Shown piece after piece: positions 1-6,149 of a stretch of DNA of 11,845 nt (the first letter of the stretch is position 1; each line of letters opens with the position of its first letter). The stretch is taken from contig JAGHCL010000191.1 of the NCBI GenBank assembly GCA_021160485.1, positions 1 through 11,845 on the forward strand, in the 5' to 3' direction. The position numbers were made by a program, and so were the translations under genes. The DNA is from Candidatus Desulfofervidaceae bacterium. GTDB taxonomy: Bacteria > Desulfobacterota > Desulfofervidia > Desulfofervidales > Desulfofervidaceae. The notes under the pieces are model-generated. The model did not search any database. It was not told the DNA's origin and saw nothing but the letters and a program-made list of their open reading frames with translations.

Positions 1-72
1 ATATAATTGCTTAAAATCAATCCCTCAATTTCAAGGGTAAATTTTTTGGGTTGATATTGACAACTAAAATAA

Positions 73-458
73 AATGGTTATTTAGAAAAACCGCTTCTTA
101 TTCTTTCGGCTTATTATGGTTTTTTAAAACCTACAGATGCGATCTGTAATTACAACTTACAAATGGCAAGGGTGAGAAAGGGGTGTCAAAGGTTTTTGCC
201 TGATTTACTCAGAAATTACATGCACAAAAATGGTTTTAAAAAGGCCTTATTTCTCACTTCAAACGCCTATTTTTCCCATTTAAAGGCACTAGCTGGGCAA
301 AACGCCTTGTAATTCTTGATAAAAAAGGAAAAGAAGTGATTGGACCTTATGGTAAAGACTATTATCGCCTGGCAGGCCTCTTTTGGGCCTCTCTTCTGAC
401 AAACAAAAAAACACTTTGGACTAAAGAATATAAACTGGAGCTGCAAAATGATAGCTAA
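73..458 (+). pseudogene. Broken YaaA/DUF6884-like gene
   Basis: No single frame is open across this stretch, but two frames join into one plausible protein. Frame 1 (73-312) reads LILSAYYGFLKPTDAICNY and later ALFLTSNAYFSHLKAL. Frame 3 (from about 279 to the TAA at 456-458) reads KRLVILDKKGKEVIGPYGKDY and then a hydrophobic LAGLFWASLL. The SAYYG-LKP-D-Y pattern followed by an LTSNAYF-like block recalls the YaaA (peroxide stress, PF03883) and DUF6884 families, where similar blocks occur in the same order. That link is from memory and distant. A frame change near 280-310 breaks the gene, and no convincing N-terminus is visible before 73, so it is truncated or decayed at the 5' end too. The last 11 bases overlap the start of the next broken gene, so the two were probably one coupled operon. 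A sequencing frameshift is possible but would not explain the missing 5' end. Confidence 0.45.
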
Positions 459-1082
459 TAAAATGATAGTTAATGAATCTGCCTTGAAGCGGGTGTGTCA
501 GATTTTAAAAGAAATTCCCTGGGATGAATGGGAAAAGGCAATCAAGACAGAGCCAGAGTGGCAGACAACGCAAGTTCTTCCTAAAAAATACCCTCAAAAT
601 GTCTTTATTACCTTTATGGTAATGGCCGGCCGAAGTGAAATACTGGCCACCTCTGGTGGCTCATGTTGCGGATAGGCCAACCCCAAAATGTCCAGAAGAA
701 TTTATTCTTCTGCTTGAACCTTTTTATCAAAAAGATAGAACACATCTGGCAGGAATTGGCTTTAACAATGAATCAGCCCTTACATAAAAAGACTATTGTT
801 TTTGGGATGAAGTGTTTGGTAATAGGGCTTATGGAGCTAGATATAAAGAATATATCCTTTGATTTGCCCATTCCTGTTGATAGTCGCATTAAGGAACTAA
901 CAAGAGACTTAAGGCTTTTAGAAAGAGAATTGACTGATAAAAATGTACAGAGGGTATGGGAGATGGTGTTAAAAGAACTTAAGAAGAAATATCCTGAGAT
1001 TAACATGCTTTATCTGTGTCCTGCCCTGAAGGAAGTCATTACAAAAAATAAAAAGAAAAAAGCAAAAAAAGGAGTTTTTTAA
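448..1082 (+). pseudogene. Broken AGOG-family 8-oxoguanine DNA glycosylase/lyase
   Basis: Three frames are needed. Frame 1 (ATG 448 to about 628) gives ALKRVCQILKEIPWDEWEKA and a FITFMVMAG block. Frame 2 (about 626-735) gives EVKYWPPLVAHVADRP and LLLEPFYQKDR. Frame 3 (about 727-1082) gives IWQELALTMNQPL, KKTIVFGMK and FDLPIPVDSRI. The last two blocks match the AGOG glycosylase/lyase signature (K-T-hydrophobic-VF and IPVD-x-R), which holds the catalytic Lys and Asp; these are still present at 789-791 and 879-881. AGOG proteins excise 8-oxoguanine and are best known from thermophilic archaea. Both frame changes fall where residues also seem to be missing: the loop before EVKYW, and the segment between FYQKDR and IWQELA. 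The usual LD-x-x-LW block near the C-terminus reads LYLCPALKEV, and the protein ends in a lysine-rich tail. A good GGAG site lies 7 bases before ATG 448. The gene is probably non-functional. An upstream partner gene overlaps the start. Confidence 0.65.
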
Positions 1083-1291
1083 GGCTTGGCAAAAGGGGAA
1101 ATAAGCGAGTTTTTGATAAGTGTCCTATATATTATTAAAAAAAGCTAAGAGAAAATCCTTCTATTTTCAAGGAATAAGCTAAACAGGCGGGTTATTCGGA
1201 CTTAAATTAGAAAATTAGATACCTGTTAAGCCCAACACACGACCTATCAACTCTTTTGACTTTATTGACTGAAAAGGGTAAAAGGGCATTC
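1083..1291. other. Intergenic region before dnaA
   Basis: This 209-base AT-rich gap lies between the broken glycosylase and dnaA. I see no convincing DnaA box cluster (TTATNCACA), no GC-rich hairpin followed by a T run, and no clear sigma70 promoter. A frame-compatible TTG at 1256 would lengthen DnaA by 12 residues, but it lacks a ribosome binding site and the extra residues look non-native. Confidence 0.4.
1281..1286 (+). promoter_or_regulatory. Ribosome binding site fixing the dnaA start
   Basis: AAAGGG sits 5 bases upstream of ATG 1292. This favours the ATG over the in-frame TTG at 1256. Confidence 0.55.
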
Positions 1292-2629
1292 ATGCAAAAG
1301 GCTGGAGTAAGCCAGCAACACATCTGGCAGAAAGTGCAAACACATTTAAGTGAGGCTTTGCCACCTAATTTGTTTGATGTATGGGTGAAACCTTTAAGAT
1401 TACTGGCAATAGAAGATGGCAAAATCATTATAGGATGCCCTAATCGTTTTTTCTTAGAGTGGATAAAAGAACATTTTTTACATTATTTAAAAGAAGCCTG
1501 CATGTTATACCTGCCAGAATGTCGTGAAATCCTCCTTAAGATAATAGCCACAGAGAAAAAAAACAAAAAGACTCCTAGACAAATTATTCAACCACCTTTG
1601 CCTCTAGGCCTTCCCCGTCCCCGTTTGTGTAAAGCGTTCACATTTGAGGAATTTGTCGTAGGAGAGTGTAATCAATATGCATATACTACTGCTTGCAACT
1701 TAGCGAATGGACATTTTGAACAACCTGTATTTTTTTATTCTGATACAGGTCTAGGGAAAAGTCACCTCTCTCAAGCAGTAGGAAATTATATATTAACCCA
1801 GAAAAAAGAGGAAAGGATTTTTTATATCACTGCCGAAGAATTTACCAACGAGATGGTAAGAGCCCTCAAGAGCAATTATATTAATGACTTTAAAGAAAAA
1901 TATCGTCGCGAATGTGATGTGCTTATTTTAGAAAATATTCATTTTTTAAGCGGAAAAGAAAAAATTCAAACAGAATTGGCTTATACCCTAGATGCGCTTT
2001 GGGAATCTAGAAAGAGGGTCATTTTTACCAGTTTAACCCCACCTCAAAAGACACCTGCTTTTAAAAAAGAACTAAAGTCCCGAATAGAAAGTAGTCTTAT
2101 TGTTCCTATAAATCCACCTGATTTAGATACAAGATTTAAAATTTTAAAGAAAAAGGCTATTAAACATAAACTAGCTGTCCCGGAGAACATTCTCCAATAT
2201 TTAGCCTGTTATGTTAAAGGAGATGTGCGACGTTTAGAAAGTGCTTTGAATAATGTCCTTGCGCGGGCAACCCTTCAGAAACGCCCGTTAGACTTAGACT
2301 TGGCCAAAGAGGTAGCTTTAGTATTCATAGAAAATCAGCCCCAGGTGGATTTGAACAAAATAAAGACAGTCGTTTGCCATCACTACAAGTTACATCCTGA
2401 AGACCTCCTTGCCAAATCACGAGCAAGGCGTGTTTGCCTTCCTAGAAAGATAGCTATTTATTTAGCAAGACGATACCTAAACCTATCTCTAGCTGAACTA
2501 GGGAAAAAATTCCAGCGTCACCATGCTACTGTCCTTAGCGCCCTTAACGCTGTAGAGCAGGAAATGAAGAAAAGTAGCTATTTAGCCCGTGAAGTTGAAT
2601 ACTTATGTAAAAAAATAGAGGAAAGTTAA
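1292..2629 (+). CDS. dnaA: Chromosomal replication initiator DnaA, divergent
   Basis: This 445-residue protein has the full DnaA layout. Residues 8-85 are domain I ([20 protein letters not shown]), a short linker follows to about 112, residues 115-345 are the AAA+ domain, and 350-445 are the DNA-binding domain IV. Walker A is [10 protein letters not shown] (150-159). An arginine-finger-like R264 (KSRIESSL) and a sensor II Arg in [11 protein letters not shown] (310-320) are present. Several normally strict positions differ. Walker B reads LILENIHFL (211-219), with E214-N215 where DnaA proteins usually have Asp-Asp. The usual first Gly of Walker A is Ser. The DNA-contact signature DHTTV appears as HHATV (410-414), and PRQ as PRK (384-386). 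DnaA normally unwinds the origin as an ATP-bound oligomer. Here ATP hydrolysis or box recognition may be altered, or this could be a second DnaA paralogue. The stop overlaps that of the convergent dGTPase gene. Confidence 0.9.
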   Translation: MQKAGVSQQHIWQKVQTHLSEALPPNLFDVWVKPLRLLAIEDGKIIIGCPNRFFLEWIKEHFLHYLKEACMLYLPECREILLKIIATEKKNKKTPRQIIQPPLPLGLPRPRLCKAFTFEEFVVGECNQYAYTTACNLANGHFEQPVFFYSDTGLGKSHLSQAVGNYILTQKKEERIFYITAEEFTNEMVRALKSNYINDFKEKYRRECDVLILENIHFLSGKEKIQTELAYTLDALWESRKRVIFTSLTPPQKTPAFKKELKSRIESSLIVPINPPDLDTRFKILKKKAIKHKLAVPENILQYLACYVKGDVRRLESALNNVLARATLQKRPLDLDLAKEVALVFIENQPQVDLNKIKTVVCHHYKLHPEDLLAKSRARRVCLPRKIAIYLARRYLNLSLAELGKKFQRHHATVLSALNAVEQEMKKSSYLAREVEYLCKKIEES

Positions 2630-3666
2630 AAAATCATCCAGGGTTTGGGTAAAAAAAGGCGTTTGTAAAGATTTAGGGCATAACGATCTGTCATGCCTGC
2701 AATAAAGTCACATACCACTCTTTCTTTGGATTCTGCTTCAAAATTACAACCTGTTTCCTTGATAAAAAGGTCTTCATCTTCTAAAAATTTGAAATAAAGA
2801 TCAGCAATCACACGCTTTGCCTTCTGGAAATCTTTTTTTACAATAGGATTGTGATAAACACGCTCAAATAAAAATTCTCGGAGCACCAACATTGCCTCTA
2901 AAACGTCTTCGGCAATGCTGAGCTGGCCTTCCTGTTCATTTGTTTTCGCTACTAGACTTGAAACCATTGTATTTATCCTTCGTGCATGGGTAACACCTAA
3001 AACCTTATGGCATACTGGTGGGATATCTGCTTCTCGGATTACACCTGCTCTAATAGCATCTTCCACATCATGGCTAATATAAGCAATAATATCAGCTACT
3101 CGGACAATCTGGCCTTCTAAAGTGGAAGCCTTATTTTCAGGACAGGTAGGTATAATCTCTCCTCTTCCTTTTGAATGTTTCAAAATACCATCTCTGACTT
3201 CATACGTCAGGTTCAGTCCCCGCCCTCCTTTTTCCAACACGTCTACAACCCGCAAGCTTTGTTCGTTATGGGCAAATCCTCCAGGGACAATTTTATTCAA
3301 AACCTCTTCACCTGCATGGCCAAAAGGGGTATGACCCAGGTCATGTCCCAGGGCAATAGCCTCAGTTAAGTCTTCATTAAGCTCCAAGGCCCTAGCAATA
3401 GTGCGGGCAATTTGAGCTACTTCAAGGGTATGAGTAAGCCGGGTACGGTAGTGATCTCCTGTAGGAGAAAGAAATACCTGGGTCTTATGTTTTAGTCTCC
3501 TAAAGGCCTTGGAATGAACAATCCTATCCCTGTCTCGCTGGAAAGCCATACGTAAAGGGCACTCTGGCTCTGGATGTAAACGACCTTTTGTATGAGAACT
3601 TAAGGTGGCATAAGGAGAAAGGATTTGAGCTTCTCTTTCTTCTAAGATTTCACGAATAGAAGGCAT
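2626..3666 (-). CDS. dgt: dGTPase-like dNTP triphosphohydrolase (HD superfamily)
   Basis: Enzymes of this family (COG0232) cleave dNTPs to the deoxynucleoside and triphosphate and help control dNTP pools. The 346-residue protein begins with the family's usual [16 protein letters not shown], followed by the conserved [20 protein letters not shown] block (42-61). The HD metal site is complete: H79 in RLTHTLEV, H108-D109 in [14 protein letters not shown], and D192 in [12 protein letters not shown]. The length suits the shorter type 2 group rather than the about 500-residue E. coli Dgt. It is the last gene of the minus-strand operon, 11 bases after the response regulator. The start at 3666 has no good ribosome binding site, so translation may depend on coupling to the upstream gene. 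The TAA stop interlocks with that of dnaA in a shared TTAA. Which nucleotide it prefers cannot be read from the sequence. Confidence 0.9.
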   Translation of the reverse strand: MPSIREILEEREAQILSPYATLSSHTKGRLHPEPECPLRMAFQRDRDRIVHSKAFRRLKHKTQVFLSPTGDHYRTRLTHTLEVAQIARTIARALELNEDLTEAIALGHDLGHTPFGHAGEEVLNKIVPGGFAHNEQSLRVVDVLEKGGRGLNLTYEVRDGILKHSKGRGEIIPTCPENKASTLEGQIVRVADIIAYISHDVEDAIRAGVIREADIPPVCHKVLGVTHARRINTMVSSLVAKTNEQEGQLSIAEDVLEAMLVLREFLFERVYHNPIVKKDFQKAKRVIADLYFKFLEDEDLFIKETGCNFEAESKERVVCDFIAGMTDRYALNLYKRLFLPKPWMIF

Positions 3667-3677
3667 AAATTTGGTAA

Positions 3678-4043
3678 TTACTTCGCCGCTCTTGCTTCTA
3701 AGCTTTGTTTTATCTTATTTTTAAGCTCGGTTAGGTCAAATGATTTCACTACATAGGCATCAGCTGCCATAGATTTGATATCACTCTTATATGTTTCATA
3801 GGCAGTAGATAAAATAACAGGTAAATTATAATATTTATTCCGAATTTGTTGCAAAACATCAAGCCCATTACAGTCTGTCATTTTAATATCCAAAATAATC
3901 AAATCTGGCCTTTCCTTTTCTATCAATTCTACAATGTTTCTTCCTGTGGCAGAAGTAATTACTTCATATCCTTCCTCTTTTAATTCTTCATCATAAAGCA
4001 TACGAATATGCTCTTCGTCATCTACCACCAAAATTTTTGCCAT
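3678..4043 (-). CDS. Single-domain response regulator (CheY-like receiver)
   Basis: A stand-alone receiver domain of 121 residues with no output domain. The acidic pocket is D8-D9, the phospho-acceptor is D52 (LIILDIKM), the switch Thr is T80 (LSTAY), the aromatic switch residue is Y97 and the conserved Lys is K100 (VVKS). All are present, so it should be phosphorylated by a histidine kinase. No kinase lies in the window, so the partner must be encoded elsewhere. It probably acts by protein-protein contact, as in CheY or Spo0F-like relays. A GGGGGG ribosome binding site lies 5 bases before the ATG, and its first G is the last base of the upstream cooT-like stop codon. Confidence 0.9.
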   Translation of the reverse strand: MAKILVVDDEEHIRMLYDEELKEEGYEVITSATGRNIVELIEKERPDLIILDIKMTDCNGLDVLQQIRNKYYNLPVILSTAYETYKSDIKSMAADAYVVKSFDLTELKNKIKQSLEARAAK

Positions 4044-4053
4044 CTTTACCCCC

Positions 4054-4245
4054 CTATTCTTCAGACTCTAACAAAATCTTATGGTTCACAAGAGACATAC
4101 GTTTGATTTTTGCCTTAATTATCTTTTGTTCACCAAAGATATTGACTAACTTTAATTTGTCGCCTTCAGGTTCAATTAAATCTACTGATTCCAAAAACAA
4201 TTCTTCCTTACCATCTTTTATTAAATAGGCAGATGCTTCACACAT
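4054..4245 (-). CDS. CooT-family nickel-binding protein
   Basis: This 63-residue protein begins MCEASAYL and continues with EELFLESVDLIEP and IFGEQKIIKAKIKRM, the pattern of the CooT family. In Rhodospirillum CooT is a small dimeric nickel-binding protein that serves CO dehydrogenase maturation, and Cys2 is the metal ligand; Cys2 is conserved here. No CO dehydrogenase gene is in the window, so the client enzyme is unknown. The ATG lies inside the end of the DUF3842 gene (8-base overlap), which implies coupled translation. An AGGAG site lies 10 bases upstream. Family assignment is fairly secure; the role in this organism is inference. Confidence 0.8.
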   Translation of the reverse strand: MCEASAYLIKDGKEELFLESVDLIEPEGDKLKLVNIFGEQKIIKAKIKRMSLVNHKILLESEE

Positions 4246-4663
4246 TTTCCATCATCTCCTTTATGTATTTTTTAATAATATCCTCTACCAAATGAGGTAA
4301 AGGTTCTCCTGCTACTCCTAATATTTCCACATTTTCCTGCACTAAAGGTAAAAGAAGTTTACGAGCCGGACTGGCTGATACTGCTTCGGCCATTTTCGGT
4401 GTCACTTCCCCCATCATACCGTGGGCTAATACGATACCCAAAGACCCAATAATTACATCTACCTGCTTGCAATTATACACAATCGCATTTTCTCCTGTTG
4501 CCCCTTTATTCGCACCTGCTTTCATCATCTGGGTAGTAGCAATCGCATTTGTCCCTAGGGCAATAATTTCTATTTTTTCGCCAAATTCTTCCTTAACCCT
4601 TTTGACAATGGCACTGCCTATGCCACCCCCATATCCATCTATAACCGCTATACGCATTCGCAT
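4238..4663 (-). CDS. DUF3842 family protein
   Basis: A 141-residue protein that matches the DUF3842 family, whose function is unknown. It opens with a Rossmann-like first strand and glycine-rich turn, RIAVIDGYGGGIGSAIVKR (4-22). ALGTNAIATTQMMKAGA follows at 36-52, then IGSLGIVLAHGMMGEVTP, and it ends in an acidic amphipathic helix. The glycine pattern suggests nucleotide or cofactor binding, but no catalytic residues are recognised. ATG 4663 is chosen because AGAGG lies about 6 bases upstream; a second in-frame ATG at 4657 is less well placed. DUF3842 next to a CooT-like gene is an arrangement I recall from other anaerobes, and the 8-base overlap here suggests the two products work together, perhaps in metal handling (inference). 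Confidence 0.8.
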   Translation of the reverse strand: MRMRIAVIDGYGGGIGSAIVKRVKEEFGEKIEIIALGTNAIATTQMMKAGANKGATGENAIVYNCKQVDVIIGSLGIVLAHGMMGEVTPKMAEAVSASPARKLLLPLVQENVEILGVAGEPLPHLVEDIIKKYIKEMMENV

Positions 4664-4699
4664 TTTACACCTCTAATTTACCACTTTTTCAGAAAGATT

Positions 4700-5440
4700 T
4701 CAAAACTTTTTCTGACTATTTTTTACATACCAAATTATCTGGCGACAAATACCTCTAATTACCCTTACATCTGATTCTGTCAAGGGAATTTTACTAAATA
4801 AGCGTTTTAACACCCTATAAGTATGTCCCCTCTTTCCTCCTAAAACAAAACCTACTGGCGAAAGGGCTTCTATTAAATGTTTATACATCGCCTCAAGCTC
4901 CTGCGAGGTAGCCAAACGAGGCAAACGCTGAGATGCCCCACCCGTGAGCGAATGGTAAAATAATTCGTAAAGTATTACCCCTACTGCCTGGGCCAAATTC
5001 AATGAGGAATGTTCAGGGGCAGTAGGAATAGTTACAAGAGCATGACACATATCAAGAACCTTGTTAGTTAAACCCGTCCTTTCAGGGCCAAAAAGAAGGG
5101 CAATTTTATTTTTACCAGATAGGGCTGTTAGATAAGAAGCTATCTCCCTTGGAAAAACTACACTTCTCTTATATCGTGCCCTGGCAGTAGTGCCAACTAC
5201 ATAGTGAAATGGAGCCAAAGCATCTTCTAAAGAATTAAAAACAACTGCATTATAAAGAATATCTTGAGCTTTACATGCACGGGATAATGCCTCAGGGTGG
5301 AGAGGAGAAACTTTTGGTTTTACTAAAATAAGTGTCTTTACACCAAAATTTTTTAAAACCCTAGCCGTCGCCCCAATATTACCTGCATTAGCAGGATGCA
5401 CAAGAACCACATTTAAACTTTCTAGGCACAAACGGTGCAT
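4700..5440 (-). CDS. trmJ: tRNA (cytidine/uridine-2'-O-)-methyltransferase TrmJ, SpoU family
   Basis: A 246-residue SPOUT methyltransferase of the TrmH family group 1/TrmJ type. Characterised members 2'-O-methylate residue 32 of certain tRNAs with S-adenosylmethionine. All three trefoil-knot motifs are visible: NAGNIGATARVLKNFG (18-33, with the catalytic-type R27), LLFGPERTGLT (115-125) and SSLNLAQAVGVILYE (145-159). A helical C-terminal extension to 246 is typical of TrmJ. The start is set by the overlap with the preceding 56-residue gene: its TAA and this ATG share one base (TAATG), with an AAAGAG site just before. A gap of 36 bases separates it from DUF3842, so co-transcription is likely. 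The exact tRNA target cannot be read from the sequence. Confidence 0.88.
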   Translation of the reverse strand: MHRLCLESLNVVLVHPANAGNIGATARVLKNFGVKTLILVKPKVSPLHPEALSRACKAQDILYNAVVFNSLEDALAPFHYVVGTTARARYKRSVVFPREIASYLTALSGKNKIALLFGPERTGLTNKVLDMCHALVTIPTAPEHSSLNLAQAVGVILYELFYHSLTGGASQRLPRLATSQELEAMYKHLIEALSPVGFVLGGKRGHTYRVLKRLFSKIPLTESDVRVIRGICRQIIWYVKNSQKKF

Positions 5441-5610
5441 TAACTCTTTTTTCGCCTGATATGTTTTTCTTCTTCTAGTGTTTCTTTTATCGTTTTATAA
5501 ACCTCCTTAAAACTCTGAGAAAAACCTGTAGGAGAAATTCTACCCATCTCAATAAACTTTATCATGATTTCTTTTGTAATCTTTAAAATCTTTTCTTCAT
5601 CTGGAGTCAT
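5440..5610 (-). CDS. Small helical protein of 56 residues, unknown function
   Basis: I do not recognise this gene with certainty. The frame from ATG 5610 encodes 56 residues: MTPDEEKILKITKEIMIKF, then a middle containing GRISPTGFSQSFKEVYKTIK, then a basic end, EEEKHIRRKKS. It looks all-helical and soluble, with no cysteines. Evidence that it is real: a strong G-rich ribosome binding site about 5 bases upstream, a sigma70 promoter and structured leader pointing into it, and a TAATG overlap with trmJ. The helix pattern (KITKEIMIKFIEMG, then a short second helix) loosely recalls the N-terminus of MucR/Ros-type proteins and similar short proteins in delta-proteobacteria, but the zinc-finger part is absent. 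It could be a leader peptide-like gene or a small regulator. Confidence 0.7.
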   Translation of the reverse strand: MTPDEEKILKITKEIMIKFIEMGRISPTGFSQSFKEVYKTIKETLEEEKHIRRKKS

Positions 5611-5633
5611 GCTCTCCCCCCTTTTAAAAGAGC
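5611..5633 (-). promoter_or_regulatory. Possible SD-masking hairpin before the 56-residue gene
   Basis: On the minus strand GCTCTTTT (5626-5633) can pair with GGGAGAGC (5611-5618), with three G-U pairs, around the loop AAAAGGG. The stem would cover most of the G-rich ribosome binding site and ends at the base before the ATG. Its outer GCT (5631-5633) is also the end of the hairpin 2 stem, so the two structures compete. Confidence 0.4.
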
Positions 5634-5718
5634 CTCTGCTGAAAAGCGGAAGAAGGCCATCAAAGCTTCAGCAGAGGCTTTGCTTGAAGGAATACCACCG
5701 TAGCGGCATCCCTTCTCC
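5611..5718 (-). ncRNA. Structured 5' leader RNA of the trmJ-dgt operon
   Basis: This is the region between the predicted transcription start (about 5717-5718) and ATG 5610. Read on the minus strand it holds two strong hairpins. Hairpin 1 (5686-5715) is GAAGGGATGCCGC-TACG-GTGGTATTCCTTC: a 13-bp stem closed by a C(UACG)G tetraloop. Three of its pairs are G-U on the minus strand and would be A-C mismatches on the plus strand, so the RNA is made from the minus strand. Hairpin 2 (5631-5679) has a perfect 13-bp stem, AGCCTCTGCTGAA against TTCAGCAGAGGCT, with a 23-base loop. A third, weaker stem lies over the ribosome binding site. The pattern suggests a cis-regulatory RNA, but I cannot match it to a known riboswitch class from memory. 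Confidence 0.6.
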
Positions 5719-5724
5719 AAACAA

Positions 5725-5753
5725 CTTATATAAATTTAAGCAAAGCAAGTCAA
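5725..5753 (-). promoter_or_regulatory. Sigma70-type promoter of the trmJ-dgt operon
   Basis: On the minus strand the -35 is TTGACT (5748-5753), the spacer 17 bases and the -10 TATAAG (5725-5730). Each box matches the consensus at 5 of 6 positions. Initiation is expected at G5718 or G5717, immediately before the first leader hairpin. Confidence 0.7.
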
Positions 5754-5835
5754 GCTTTAAAAAATTGAATTTTTCAAAAAATCCAACCATTGAGGGTAAT
5801 ACACAATAAGCAAGTAAATTAGCGGTCATTTGCTA

Positions 5836-5865
5836 TTGCCATTTATTTCAAATTTATGTTATATT
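5836..5865 (+). promoter_or_regulatory. Sigma70-type promoter of ftsB
   Basis: TTGCCA (5836-5841), an 18-base spacer and TATATT (5860-5865); each box matches at 5 of 6 positions. The expected start point, about 5872-5874, coincides with the ATG at 5874, so the mRNA may have almost no leader. Confidence 0.55.
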
Positions 5866-5873
5866 CTTCATTG

Positions 5874-6149
5874 ATGAGAAGGGAGTTTTTTTTACTTATT
5901 GCCATTATTATTTCTTCCTTTACGTTAATCGTTTTTGGAAAAAACGGTTATTTGGATCTCTGCCGTCTCCAAAAAACCCGGGCACGTATCCTTCAACAAA
6001 ACCAGCGACTGGCAAAAGAAAATAGCGAATATAAAAGAAGAATTAAGCGGTTAAAAACAGACCCTACTTATTTCAAAACTATTGTGCGCCAGACAATGGG
6101 TCTTACTGAAAAGGATGAAATTGTATTTTTTCTCCCAAGAGAGGACTAG
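5874..6149 (+). CDS. ftsB: Septum formation initiator FtsB/DivIC-like protein
   Basis: A short bitopic membrane protein of 91 residues in the FtsB/DivIC family, part of the FtsQ-B-L divisome subcomplex. It has a 3-residue cytoplasmic MRR start, one membrane segment (FFLLIAIIISSFTLIVFG, about 5-22), then a coiled coil rich in K, R, E and Q (about 30-65), and a C-terminal block, TDPTYFKTIVRQTMGLTEKD, typical of the family. An in-frame ATG at 5856 would add six residues but lies inside the predicted promoter, so 5874 is preferred. No Shine-Dalgarno sequence precedes either ATG, in keeping with leaderless or near-leaderless translation. The gene is alone on its strand here, and its stop shares a CTAG palindrome with the stop of polA. 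Confidence 0.8.
   Translation: MRREFFLLIAIIISSFTLIVFGKNGYLDLCRLQKTRARILQQNQRLAKENSEYKRRIKRLKTDPTYFKTIVRQTMGLTEKDEIVFFLPRED

Noticed and set aside
57..84. TTGACA at 57-62 as a promoter
   Set aside because: The -35 is perfect, but no acceptable -10 lies 16-18 bases downstream, and the region borders the broken coding sequence.
773..1006. Minus-strand frame of 77 codons over the glycosylase remnant
   Set aside because: The plus strand carries recognisable AGOG motifs over the same bases.
663..1082. Intact small gene starting at ATG 663
   Set aside because: Its first about 20 residues are out of frame with the glycosylase homology; only the part after about 727 is related to AGOG, so this is a fragment of a broken gene.
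1083..1291. Replication origin next to dnaA
   Set aside because: No TTATNCACA box or cluster and no repeated AT-rich 13-mers were found in the gap.
1256..1291. TTG 1256 as the dnaA start
   Set aside because: It lacks a binding site, while ATG 1292 has AAAGGG 5 bases upstream and gives a normal domain I start.
5631..5679. Hairpin as a plus-strand terminator
   Set aside because: The loop is 23 bases and no T run follows on the plus strand; there is also no plus-strand gene just upstream.
5564..5809. Plus-strand frame of 81 codons
   Set aside because: It runs antisense through the leader RNA and the 56-residue gene, and its translation has no family features; promoter and pairing evidence favour the minus strand.
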